This document shows, in pieces, positions 1 to 10,403 of a stretch of 64,000 bases of DNA. The position numbers and the translations under genes were made by a program. The DNA is from Galeruca laticollis. Taxonomy: Eukaryota; Arthropoda; Insecta; Coleoptera; Chrysomelidae. The notes beneath the pieces were generated by a model. The model did no database searches. It saw nothing but the letters and a program-made list of their open reading frames with translations, and was not told the DNA's origin. The stretch covers positions 49,840,951 through 49,904,950 of the forward strand of contig OY998178.1 of the NCBI GenBank assembly GCA_963921935.1, read 5' to 3'. How positions within the stretch are numbered: position 1 is the stretch's first letter; each line of letters starts with the position of its first letter.

Positions 1-440
1 AATATCTAGTAAAAATTCTTGCGTCGACATTCTATACAGAAGAAAATATTTCATGATCAAGAATAGTTGTTAAATATATCTCGAGTCTTGAAAAACTTTT
101 GTATGGGAATATAATTTGTTAAACAATTGGTTATCGTCAAAAACGTTGTGTATTGCTGAAACTTAACGAGAGATATTATAATGATAAAAAACGAGCAAGT
201 TCCTTTTTTGCATATTAAACATGTAAAGATTTATGTGATTTATACCTGATAAATATAATCCAATAACCTGAGATGTCAAGGTGACAATAGCTATGAAATC
301 AATGTTTGTGTAAAAGTTGTGAAGATTAGAATAAACGCATAAAAAGCATCGGAATTTTATTTTATAATGGTAATCATCTCAATAGAATAAAAGAAATGGA
401 ATCTTTTTATTCAAGTTTAAGTGCCTCGACAGCTATGGCC
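1..440. other. Unassigned AT-rich sequence
   Basis: No gene is recognised here. The first ~345 bases align colinearly, at roughly three-quarters identity in the best part, with a second stretch near 13770-14115, so this looks like an old dispersed repeat rather than unique host DNA. It abuts the 3' end of the Jockey-type element that starts near 440 and runs on the minus strand. Confidence 0.4.
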
Positions 441-464
441 ATTGGCATGATACGTTACATAATA

Positions 465-2016
465 TCATAGTTTATAAAAAATATTAATGTCATTAAGGAA
501 CTGTATAGTTTTGGATAGTTCATTGGGAGAACTTTCTTTTAGTATAGGCTTTATGCTGTTTCTCACACTGACGTCGTTGTACAATAGACATTCCATCAAT
601 ACATGTTTAACGGCAAAAAAACAGTTGTAGACGTAGCATGTTAGGCTATTCTTGGTGGTCATTTAGTGGCCATGAGTCAAACGTGTGGCCAATTGGCAAT
701 CTTCTCACAATCCTTGCATCATGTTTTGAAAACTCTGTAAGCAAGAGGCAGCCAGGAATGGGTTGAATTCTACGGAGAGTAGTATTCTTGTTGGTGCAAT
801 GAATTTACCAAGATTTGTAGGTAAAGGCCTTGAACAAGGATTTCAGATCCTGGCTTAGTTGAATTGTAGTAGCAGTGGTAACGAGGGAGGCAGCTTCTTT
901 GGCATGTTGGTCAGCAGTTTCATTACCATCAAGGACAATATGAGGTGGAAGCCAGATGAGTGAAAGTTTAGTATGTCGAGCATGAAGGGATTGGTATAAG
1001 TCATGTACGTTTTGAGCTAGTGGATGATCGGTGAATTAAGAATTCAAAGAATTTATAGAGGATAGGGAATTAGTGCAGATAGCGACATGTTTAGATGAAG
1101 AGAAAATATATTTAAAAGCCTGAAGAATACTAAACATCTCTCCAATATGTATGCTGCTTGAAATTGGCAACCGAATGTTGCTTATAATATCGTGTGTAGT
1201 AGTGACAGCGCATCCGACATCGGTGAGGGTTTTGGGAGCGTCTGTGTAAAGGACTGAATCAAAAGCATTTGTGTGTAGAATTTCAAGGAATGCTTCCTTT
1301 ATAAGCGCAGGGGGGATTCGTGTTTATCATAAATGTTGAGAGAGGTGTTAAATATGGGTAGGTACTTGTTCCAAGGAGAGTTGAGTATGAATGGAAATGG
1401 TAAAGTCGAAGTCTATGCTGTTTAGTAGAGGACCTATAGGCCGGGGAAAAGATCTCATAGAACGAGGAGAGTCATTGGTAGATCGATTAGCTACCGAGGT
1501 GCATATGTCAAAAACAGGATTGGATGGGTTGCATGATAAAGAAGCGGCGTATGTTAGAAGTAGGGATTGTCGTTTAAGGAAAGGAGGGGGTTCATGGGTC
1601 TCACAATACAGACTGACTACGGGGCTGGTGCGAAAAGCGCCAAGGCAAAGTCGAGGAGCAGTATTGTGAACTAAGTTAAGTAGGTTTAAATAAGATTTGG
1701 CTGCTGCCATGTAAATGACGCAGCCGTAGTCCATTTTGGAACGAATTAGTGCTCAACAGATTCTAAGAAGGACGTTCTCGTCAGCGCGCCAGATGAAGTG
1801 CGAGAGAGTTTTGATAATATTTATGCGTTTCAGCAAACGCATTTGATATCGTGTATATGTTGTTTCCAGTTAAGCCGTGAATCAAAAATCATTCCAAGGA
1901 TTTTACAGGAATTGACAACATCTATGATGGACTTATTTAGAGTGATAAGTGGAGGAGGAGATGCACCATTTATACTAAATTTAATTATTTTGGGTAATTA
2001 TTTAGAGATAGAGTAA
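465..2016 (-). pseudogene. Jockey ORF2 C-terminal part: RT palm/thumb, RNase H, Cys/His tail
   Basis: Read on the minus strand from 2016 downward. The polymerase box appears as YTDN near 2110, where an intact enzyme has Y-x-D-D. The thumb motif ILGMIFDSRLNW lies near 1890, and the post-RT block DYGCVIYMAAAKSYL...LCLGAFRTSP follows at 1640-1740. An RNase H domain follows at roughly 830-1260, with the pieces YTDAPKTLTDVG, GEMFSILQAF and LPPHIVLDGNETADQ; the last matches the usual P-x-H-x-x-x-x-GNE-x-AD box. The protein ends with RLPIGHTF and a degenerate Cys/His tail ending at 465. Several in-frame stops and shifts break it. Confidence 0.8.
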
Positions 2017-3313
2017 TTAATTTTGTTTTGTAGTAGATCTACAGTATGTTGAAGGAAATGGTAGGAAGTGAAGGTGGATTTTCCTTGGGAATAAATAATT
2101 AAATTGTCGGTATACAGTGCGTATTGAACAGGGGTCTGGAAATTTCGTGCATATGTCATTTATAGAAAGTATGAAGAATATGAGCCCTATGACAGAACCT
2201 TGGGTAACAGCACCAGTTTGTAGACTAGAGACGGAAAGTTTAACATTGACAGAGAACCTGAAGCGCCTGAAGAGTAGGAAATGTTCGATAAAGTAGTAGA
2301 TATTTCCATTGAGGTTATAGTGGGAAAGTTTATTTAAAACCGCTTTCCTAGGGATGGTATCAAAAGCACCTTCGATGTCAAATATAGCTGCAACAACTTC
2401 TTGTTGACTGTTAAGTGCTGAAGAAATGTTAGCTTGGAGGAGAGAAGGATTATCTCGGGTGAACCGATTACGTCGAAAACCAGATTGGAAGCGTGGAATA
2501 GTTTGGTATTTTTCAAGGAACCATAAAAATCTTTTGTTAATCATTTTTTTTAGAAGTGTGCAAGTGGTGCAAGTAAGGGAAATAGGACGAAATGACTTTG
2601 GTAATAATGAAGGTTGTTCTGATTTTTTATGGCACGAATCCATGCCATTTTTATGAGAATTGTTGGGGAGTCCAATTAATGTTATATCGGTTGAGCAATT
2701 TGAACAGAGGGACATCGGAGAGTTTTTTAAGGAAGATGTATGGTATATCGTCGGAACCAGCAGCGGTATTTTCATAAGAGGATAAAGCAGATTTTAGTTA
2801 ATAAAAAGTGAAAGGGAGATTGGCAGATGTTACATCCTGCTGATCAATCTACTCGGCAAGGGAAGGGCTACAAAGAGAATTTTTGAATCTATCTTCAAAG
2901 TATTCTGCGAAAGTGTCTGCAATAACGTGGTTATCACCCAGAAGAGAGTCCTTATAAATAAGGCTGGGGATTTTGAGGTTGGTCTTGTTACCTTGGATTT
3001 GTCGATTTTTAGTCCAGACTTGACTAGGATTTGTGTCAGTTGTCAGGAAGGAGACATAGTTTTGCCAGGACGACTTTTTGCTTTGTCTTATAATGTATTT
3101 AGCTTTTACTTCGAGTTTCTTGTGTAAAAGAAGATTCGCAGGAGTTATATTTCGGCGCAGTCTATTAAGGGCAGTTTTGGATTGGCACACGGTATTTTCA
3201 CAGGCGTAATTCCACCAGGGAAGAATTTTGTGGTTGGCGGATAAGACAGTTTTTTCTACGTGCAGGTCTTCTGCAGATTTGATGGCATCGGTTATCATTT
3301 CAGGGTTACTGTT
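2017..3313 (-). pseudogene. Jockey ORF2 middle part: linker and reverse transcriptase fingers/palm
   Basis: The 2849-3313 stretch is the linker typical of Jockey proteins (LPWWNYACENTVCQSKTAL, SWQNYVSFLTTDTNPSQVW, ADTFAEYFEDRF). Positions 2017-2775 carry RT blocks: FRPISLT, QSGFRRNRFTRDN, the first catalytic aspartate in AIFDIEGAFDTIPR, and TQGSV. The linker frame is cut at 3313 by the inserted DNA transposon. The same frame resumes at 6438 across a 4-bp target duplication, giving continuous coding. Frame changes separate linker and RT. It encodes part of the polymerase that copies the element's RNA at the nicked target. Confidence 0.85.
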
Positions 3314-6300
3314 CTGCCGTGTTAACGAAAAATACCTTATGTGACTCAAGGTGAAATGATCACAATAGCTTGAAACGTTCCAAAAATCATAGCATCACTA
3401 TTTTTAATAAAAAAAATTTGCAAAATAATTAGTTTAAGGTTTGTATTAGACTGTTTTTTGTTGACCTTTGGGGCCTAATATAATTGGTCATTAATATTAA
3501 TAGTTGCAGATAAGGTATTACTGTGACATTCATTTATTGCTTAAAACACCTTACCTACGGATGAGGTGTTTTTGTGTCATATTAATGTATCTCACTTTGG
3601 TTTTAATGTAACACAAAAACACCTCATGTGTGTAGATATTGTTTTAAAGTAACATCAATAAAGGTAACGACGTCTACGTGTCGTTAATAATACCTACCAG
3701 ATTTGTAATTATTATTGTTGCAATGATGAAATTTAACATTGAATTAATTTAAGGAAAGAAACAATGGATCCAACTTAGAAATTATTTTATTGCAAATAAT
3801 ATGTAGCCGAAAAACATATTTGAATAACGAAAACGATCAATTGTTATTCAAATTATTATAAAAAGATATAATAATAAAAAAATAATTAGTATTCCACATA
3901 TGTGGACAAATTCACTGCTTCATCGGAAGTCGGTAGTTCCTCCCAGAAACGTCTTCTATTTTCGGGCATTAAAGGATATAATTTTTTATGATGTCACCTT
4001 TCTTTGATTTTGAAGTACCTCTGCAGATTAATCTTGATTTAGGTTCCTCCAGATTTCGCAGTTAAAAAAATTAGCTCAGTGTATGGGGAATAATATTCGT
4101 ATGAATACCACATACTGAAACTGCCACTTTCGAATTTTAATTTTAGAATATCACTTAGATATGGTCTTGGTGAATGTTTTTTTAATTTCCTGCAATGAGC
4201 TGTTATCTTTCCATTCTTTAAAGCCCGTTAGCTCCATTGTCAAAACCTTTACACTTTTCCTCCTGACTTGCTGGATGGCTCCTTGGAAATCATGAAAGCT
4301 GTAAACTTTTCCTCCACCTCCAGGCTTTGAAGTTGGGTCATATGCATTCAAGGATTGTTCTACCTTGTGGTGAAAACTGTCGGCCGACATAAATGTATGA
4401 CCTGGCTCGAAATAGTAAATTTCTATACTGTTTGCAACAATTTCTGATGAGTTGATGATATGTGCAATAAAAGAAAACAACGTCCAATTTTAATTTTGTG
4501 CAGCACAATTATCCAGCCAGATTTTAATAGTCAAAACATCACGTTGGATGAGCAAATATTTGTGGAACACGCTACAAATTTCTTCTTTTTTGCGTCCAGC
4601 TAATGTCTAGTGCCATATTGCAGCTGCTGGATCCACAGATTTTTGGTTATTCCCAACTCCGACAAAGCTCTCGTTGAAGGCAATGATCCTTTGGGTGAAC
4701 AATACCTGAAAACAAACATTTCTTAGAGTACAAATATTGATTTTAGCTTTAATAAGTACCTGTTTGAAAGTATCGATGCGAGGCAGCATGATTACTTTTT
4801 GAAGATCTGCTGACACACATATATTTGAACTTGTCGATTCTGTAGAATCAGCATCTTCTCTATATTTTCTTCTTGCTTCTTTGGCCTTCTTGATATGGAC
4901 GTTCCATTTTTTGCAGGTATCGCATTTATCCAAGTCCAGGTTGTACCCAGAACGAATATTATCATGATGCTTGGATATCTCGTACTGCTCACATTCTTCG
5001 TGTCCCAACTTTGTAAATGAAATTTTCATAACAGCTCTTACAAATGCCCTGTATGAGTAGTAGGAACACTCAATATGTTTATGGTTTTCCTTAAAATCAG
5101 TGTACATCTTAGTAATAGTAATATAAGATGGAAGATATTTTCGAAAAGGTGCATGCTTTCTACGATAATGAGAGATGCTTGAATAAAAAAAAATTATATG
5201 GTTTTCCAGCAATGCTCGGTGAACCGTTTTTCTATTCGAGTGTCTTCCGCGGTTACCTTTAGTCTTCAAAGAAGTCGGCGAATCTTTAGAAGGTATGGAT
5301 GTTTTCATAATGGTATTTTTATTTTTGGTATAGCCAAGCGTCGTTAAAAAAATGTTCGACATACGGAAATAAAAGCTCTGTTTTTATCTTTCAGTAAAAA
5401 ATTATTTGCGTAATTTCTTTTAAATTTGCTATCATCTGCTGAAGTATCAGTGGTCCTACGTGTGACACCAGTTTGTTCAATGCTTCCATGTATAAACATA
5501 TGTCTTTCTTGCCACAATAAGTTCCAATATTCTTTATAAAGCAAATGTCTTTGTTCCTCTTCAATCTTCATGAATCATTGTTTCTCACATGTTGCTGTAC
5601 ACGTGCGTAAAACATTATGGGTATTGCGCAATTTGTCACACATTTTTTGTTTTTTGGCAAGTTTTAATTCGTGTGATTTTCTTTCACGTAAATCTCCTTT
5701 TTTGTTTATAATGAGTATCTATTTGCCTTTTCCTTTGTATCCACTTCTTCTTCACATGAAGCACGCTCCTGAGCCGTTTGCGGCAGGCCTGCATATGGTA
5801 TAATTATAACTTAAAAATGTCTTACTACTTACATTTTTGTGATTTTTATGTGAAAAATAAACAGATCAACAAAAAGCCAAACTAGACAAGACATCCTCAT
5901 TTCGAACAAGATCTCGTGTACTTATATTTCAAACTGAACAAAATGTATATAAACTCACCTTCTGTAAGTCCTTACTAATACTTTCAAATATTGATACTCA
6001 CTGTGTTAATTAGATATCAATAATAATAATTAATTACGGGAGCACGTTTCAAAATCAGCTTGACAATCCGACATACATAATAACTCGCATATGAAACAAA
6101 ACTACTGGACTACAAAGTAAACAAGCCTATTCGCATGCTTCGTGAGACAAGGGCTTTCAAATTAACACGATATTTAAATTCAGTGCAGCTAAGGCTCGCC
6201 CTCGGCAAGCTGAGGCGTTTTACAGTAATATTCGTAGATGGGGCAGTCTTTCATCACAAAGGTGTCAGATTTGCACTTAAGGTGAAAGTATAATTTGATA

Positions 6301-6433
6301 TTATTTCCAAACTAGAGCAAGATAAGGTGTTTTTGCATCACATTTAGGTAGAAAATTGTTTGATCTTCCATATGGCACACATATCTCGATTTTGAAAAAA
6401 ATGTAGTTAAGGTGTTTTTCGTTAACACAGCAG
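3314..6433 (-). mobile_element. Sola-like DNA transposon with 4-bp TSD
   Basis: A 3.1-kb DNA transposon lies inside the Jockey element. Both ends carry inverted copies of CTGCYGTGTTAACGAAAAA followed by ACCTTA. The target duplication is TGTT at 3310-3313 and 6434-6437. Further inverted copies of an AAGGTGTTTTT/AAAAACACCT motif occur just inside both ends (about 3540-3625 and 6325-6340), as expected for subterminal transposase-binding repeats. A 4-bp duplication and the transposase type point to the Sola superfamily, but that name is tentative. The mobile nature and the boundaries are strongly supported, because removing the insert restores the host element's reading frame. Confidence 0.8.
4150..5810 (-). 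pseudogene. Transposase-like gene of the Sola-like element, with one short intron
   Basis: One protein can be followed on the minus strand from about 5800 to 4151. It starts with a basic region (KRLRSVLHVKKKW), then a Cys-rich stretch, then EEEQRHLLYKEYWNLLWQER at 5571. A CxxC pair (KCDTCKKW) and SADLQKVIMLPRIDTFKQ follow. A 54-bp GT-AG intron at 4706-4759 joins TFKQ to VLFTQRIIAFNE. Later come IWLDNCAAQN and YFEPGHTFMSADSFHHKVE, motifs I associate with an arthropod transposase family; the aspartates in SADLQ and WLDNC may be catalytic, by inference. It is broken by a TGA just before 5571, a TAA in the codon after IWLDNCAAQN, and a frame change near 4600. Function is inferred from context and terminal repeats. 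Confidence 0.65.
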
Positions 6434-6437
6434 TGTT

Positions 6438-7140
6438 AGCATGCGTTGAAGGAGGTGATGAGAGGAGCGTATTTTGAGTGGCTAATGTGTAATCTGGCCA
6501 ATTGTCAGTTTTTGAATTCCAATATCTCTGGACTGGAAATGAGAAAGTGGTTGCTGTCATTCAGATCATCTAGTGTATTCCAAGTTAGAGAGGGATCGGA
6601 TTTAGGAGCTCAGATGCTTAAGTCTATAGCTGAGAAGTTATTGGAGGAGATATTGAAATGTGTGTTCGAGACAGTATTCAAAAGAAAGGCACCAGATATG
6701 TTAAAAAAATTTCAACAACTGTGCCTCTTCCAAATGTACGTTTACATCCCCACATAGTATTGTGAGCATTGAAGTCACCAACAAATATGAAAGGTTAGGG
6801 AAGCTGATATACCAATTCGACAAGCTCCTTTTCTTTTAGTTAATGGTCAGGAGGAACATGTAATCTACATATTTTCTTTTTTATTTGGGACCAGGCGGTA
6901 ATGGTAGTAGCTTCAAGGTTTGTGGTTAGGGTAAGAGGGACGGAATAGAAATCGCTTGAAGCAAATATTGATACACCACGGCTGGCTCTAATGTAGATAG
7001 TTCTAATGTAGTGATACCCTTCGAAGTGATTTAAGAGAGGATTGTGATTGATTTTGAAATTAGTTTCTTGAAGACAAAGGAAATCGAGTTTGTGGAGGGA
7101 AGTAAGCTTTTGAATTCGTTCTATGCGAGGATAACGTCCA
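6438..7140 (-). pseudogene. Jockey ORF2 N-terminal part: APE-type endonuclease
   Basis: Minus-strand reading gives YPRIERIQKLTSLHKLDFLC followed by LQETNF near 7070-7140, the signature of the first APE block. The GDFNAH block (IFVGDFNAHNTMWG, near 6750-6790) and a later SSNNFSAIDLSI block follow. The final codons PSTHAN meet the target duplication of the inserted transposon at 6434-6437 and continue in frame into SNPEM at 3313. APE endonucleases nick the target DNA to prime reverse transcription. Several stops and frame changes show the domain is inactive. Confidence 0.8.
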
Positions 7141-7790
7141 TCGCAATTTCATTGAAAAATGAAAAAGGATAAGAGAAGAGGTAAAAGGTTTTGTGAGATA
7201 TTATCGAGGAGTCAGATGAGTTGTAGTCGTCAGTTGTGGGGTCACCGGAATAAGTGTAAGAATCAGGATCTAGTTTGGATTTAATTTTGTTTTGTAGAAG
7301 TGTTAAGCGATTTTTTAAGGAGCGTTCACTAGAAGCAGTGTAGAGAGTTTTCAGGTCTTGGAGTAAGGAGGAAATATCAGAAGTGAATTTATTGGCTTCC
7401 TTAAGTGTATCCGATAGTATTTTCAAGAAAAGCAGTCAGTTGATTTTCGATAAGTGAGAGAGGACTAGGCAAATCAGAGCATATTTTGTGAATAGTGGAA
7501 CGAGTTGTAGAGCTTGAAACATGTTACTCAGGTACATCAGATTTTGATTTTTCATTTTTCTTCCTAGAAGGTTTTTCAAGGGCTGGCGATAAATTGGGTG
7601 TAGTGGGAGATATTGCGTTTTGGCGAAGAAAGTTACTGATTACGCGTGTAAAAAAATTGGGGAAGCTACGCTGCTATCATTAGAGTGCGGTTTTTTCTCA
7701 CCAGGTTGTGGTGATGGTACCTATGATGGGTCAGAAGGATCAAGGAGGTCATCGGTGGAGGTTTGGGTATTATTTACAATGCGTCGGCAG
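7121..7790 (-). pseudogene. Jockey ORF1 remnant (gag-like)
   Basis: Upstream of the endonuclease, minus-strand frames give a Pro/Ser-rich segment (TQTSTDDLLDPSDPS, near 7740) and then a helical, possibly coiled-coil region (LKEANKFTSDISSLLQDLK) ending at 7121 just before ORF2. Position and composition match ORF1 of Jockey elements, which coats the RNA. No zinc knuckle is visible, so only the C-terminal part may be present. Frameshifts occur near 7430 and 7600. This rests mainly on position. Confidence 0.5.
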
Positions 7791-7997
7791 TATGATTAAA
7801 AATAAAATTTTAAAGTACTTATATACGTGGCGTACTCATGCATATTATGACGATTACCACTTTTTGAATCGGTATATATCAAAAACGGTGTCTCGTAGAA
7901 AAAAAAGTATTGATACATTTTTTGTAGATAATTTTATGGTCTACAATTTTTGTTGGTGGTAAAATTCACCGTTTTGCTGAAAATCGCAATTTCCATA

Positions 7998-10402
7998 CAG
8001 GGGAAAGATGGGGAACTTTCAAATTTCATTTTTAATCATATTTTATACAATCTTACTTATTTTAAGCTTGGTGGGAATTTAGTTTGATTCGAATGTCTAA
8101 ATTGATCAAATTATTGTGAAATTTTCGTCAATGTGACTTTGAATATTGCCAATTCTATCAATATAAGCTAGAATTGGGATAAACACGTAGATTTTTTGTT
8201 ATAAGATAAAAAATTGGAAACATGCGGTTGGGGGCGATTGAAACAAATTCTTCGGGGTTGATTGAAACTTGTTTCAATTGACCACAATAATGATAACAAT
8301 TATTTTTATTGCAGATGCCCAGATTTCGACAAAAAAAAATCGAGGCGAAAGCTCTTTAGATCAGTACAAACTCGCTTACGATGATCTAAAGACGGGAATA
8401 ACCCCTAGAAAAGCTGCCCAAAAACAGGGTCTCAACTACACGTCGTTATTTCGCTATAAACGAAAACGAGTTAAAAGGTCCTATGCGGCCATGGGTTATT
8501 CACCATACAACAGAGTTTTCAGTGACTCACAAGAAAAGTCAAATATTTAACAAAATCCGCCAATATCTATCATGGACTTTCGAAAAATGAGGTGCGAAAA
8601 CTAGCCTTTGAATTGGCAGGAAACTATAATCTAAAACGACCAACGTCTTGGGACAATAAGAAATTATCTGGCGAAGATTGTTTCACAGCCTTCATGAAAA
8701 TAATCACAGAAATAGCTGTAAAAAACTGCTCAGGCTACAAGTTTATCACGAGCGACAAGTTTTAGTCGAACCAACGTCGATGCGTTCTACGACAACTTAC
8801 AAACAGTGACGGATAGCCATCACTTCGAGTCTCAAGACATATATAACGTGGATGAAACTGGGGTCACCACCGTCCAGAAGCCCGATAGGGTTTGAGCGAG
8901 AAGAGGTACCAGACAACTCGGTTCAATCACGTCAGCTGAGCGTGGAACTTTGGTGACTGTGGCTTTTGCAGTTAACGCTATTGGAAATGGCTTACCGCTT
9001 ATGTTCGTTTTTCCATGCATCCGGTTCCAAGATCACTTTATCAGGGACGGCCCAGTGGTATCAGTGGGTACGGGAAACCCTTCGGTATCGATGCAAGACG
9101 TAGCATTTTTGATAAGTTTTTAAGCACTCCAAAAAACATAGTAAGTCTTCGATGAACCACAAAATACTGCTAGTGTTAGATAATCATTCATCACATATTC
9201 ACATTAATTGACTTGATTTTTGCAAAGAAAATGGAATAGTGATGCTCTCATTTCTCCCCATAAGCTGCAGCCGTTGGATCAATCTTGTTATGGATCATTC
9301 AAGGAAGCTGTCAACTCTTGTTGCGATGCATGGATGCAGTCCCGGAAAAACAATGAGCATCTATGCAAATCCTGGCATTGTGGCTTCTGCTGATTCACGA
9401 GCTCTTACTCAAGATAGTATCAAGGCTGGCTTCAAATCAACTGGCATCTATCCGTCCAATCGACCCCTTTTCACGGATCATGATTTCGCTCCATCCTACG
9501 TCACCGATAGGCCTGATCGCAGTAACGTCACCCCTGGAGCTGCTTTGCAAGCCAGATATGACATTAGAGACGACAATGAGTCAACTGAAGCTGCTACAGC
9601 AGGCTGCAGTTTTGACACATCTCAACCATCTACGAGCCATCAAATAGAAATTTCCCCAGATACAGTGAGACCATTTCTCGAAGCCACACCTAGGAAGGAC
9701 AATAAAGCTAGGAGAGGAAAACGGAAATCGGCCATATATACAGATACACCAGAAAAAGAGGCTATTAGAAAAGAGCATGAGAAAAAACAGCTATAAAAAC
9801 GGGCCAAGCAGGTCAAAAGAAGGGTGGGAGAGCAGGCAGGCTTAAAGTGAAAAATATCACCAAGGCGGTTTCTGATTCCGATGAGGATGAAGATGAATGT
9901 TTTTGCCTGGTGTGTATAGAGACTTTTGGTACAAGTAGGCCTGGAGAAGAATGGGTTCAGTGTAGGGGGTGTGAGCATTGGGCTCACGATGCCTGCACAG
10001 GCGGCGACAGTTTATATGTGTGTCACAATTGCCAATCTGTATAGTTCTCTGACATGTTAATATTGTTTAAAGGATATACTTGACAATGGTTTGCGTTCCT
10101 TTAGCATACAATTTAGTTCGTTTATTTGTATTTTTTTCCTGGAAAATAGTTTTAGATAGAAATATATTGAATTGAATCAGTAATTTCTTTGAAGTTAAAT
10201 ATGTTTTAATTGAAACAATTTTATGTTAATTAGAAAATGCATGTGGCCAATTAATGTTTTAACATGATCTCCGTGTGACATCACAGTTCCATACCGAGGC
10301 AATTTGCCTTGATTTCTGGCACTCCACCAGCAGGATTGACCTGGAGGTGTTTTTACAATGATCAGTTTACTAAAAATCGTTTCAATTGACCCCAGTCTCC
10401 CC
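7998..10402 (+). mobile_element. pogo/Tigger-type DNA transposon
   Basis: The element is bounded by TA dinucleotides at 7996-7997 and 10403-10404. Its ends are imperfect inverted repeats: CAGGGGAAAGATGGGG on the left, and GGGGAGACTGGGG on the right read on the other strand. A GGGTTGATTGAAAC-type motif lies inside both ends (about 8255-8275 and 10380-10395). A TA target site and this transposase are hallmarks of the pogo branch of Tc1/mariner. The terminal repeats have diverged, so boundaries could be off by a few bases. Confidence 0.75.
8315..10043 (+). pseudogene. pogo/Tigger transposase with C-terminal PHD-like zinc finger
   Basis: The start is the ATG at 8315 (MPRFRQKK), placed directly after a pyrimidine-rich TTTTTATTGCAG, so a 5' intron or leader is likely. 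The N-terminus is a psq-type helix-turn-helix (YDDLKTGITPRKAAQKQGL). The DDE domain shows YNVDETGVTTVQKPDRV near 8843, GTLVTVAFAVNAIGNGLP near 8945, LLVLDNHSSH near 9170 and HKLQPLDQ near 9258. Acidic, basic and Ser-rich sequence follows. The end is a zinc finger with CLVC, EWVQC-x2-C-x2-WAH-x2-C and YVCHNC at 9903-10035, a type often fused to insect Tigger-like transposases. It is inactivated by a 1-nt shift in the A-run at 8331-8339, a shift near 9250 and several stops. Confidence 0.8.
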
Positions 10403-10403
10403 T

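Larger units (their letters stand above)
440..7790 (-). mobile_element. Jockey-type non-LTR retrotransposon, split by a DNA transposon
   Basis: This is a minus-strand non-LTR element with the Jockey order ORF1, APE endonuclease, linker, reverse transcriptase, RNase H and a Cys/His tail. About 4.2 kb belongs to the element; positions 3314-6433 are a later insertion. The family copies itself by nicking DNA with the APE domain and priming reverse transcription there. Every domain is recognisable but carries stops or frameshifts, and the YxDD active-site box reads YTDN, so this copy is dead. The 3' end is placed near 440-460 because the recognisable tail stops there; no clear poly(A) marks it. 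The 5' end near 7790 is approximate. Jockey superfamily is well supported; the exact lineage is not. Confidence 0.85.

Noticed and set aside
6446..6757. Plus-strand open frame of 103 codons
   Set aside because: It lies antisense to the Jockey endonuclease and has no motif of its own.
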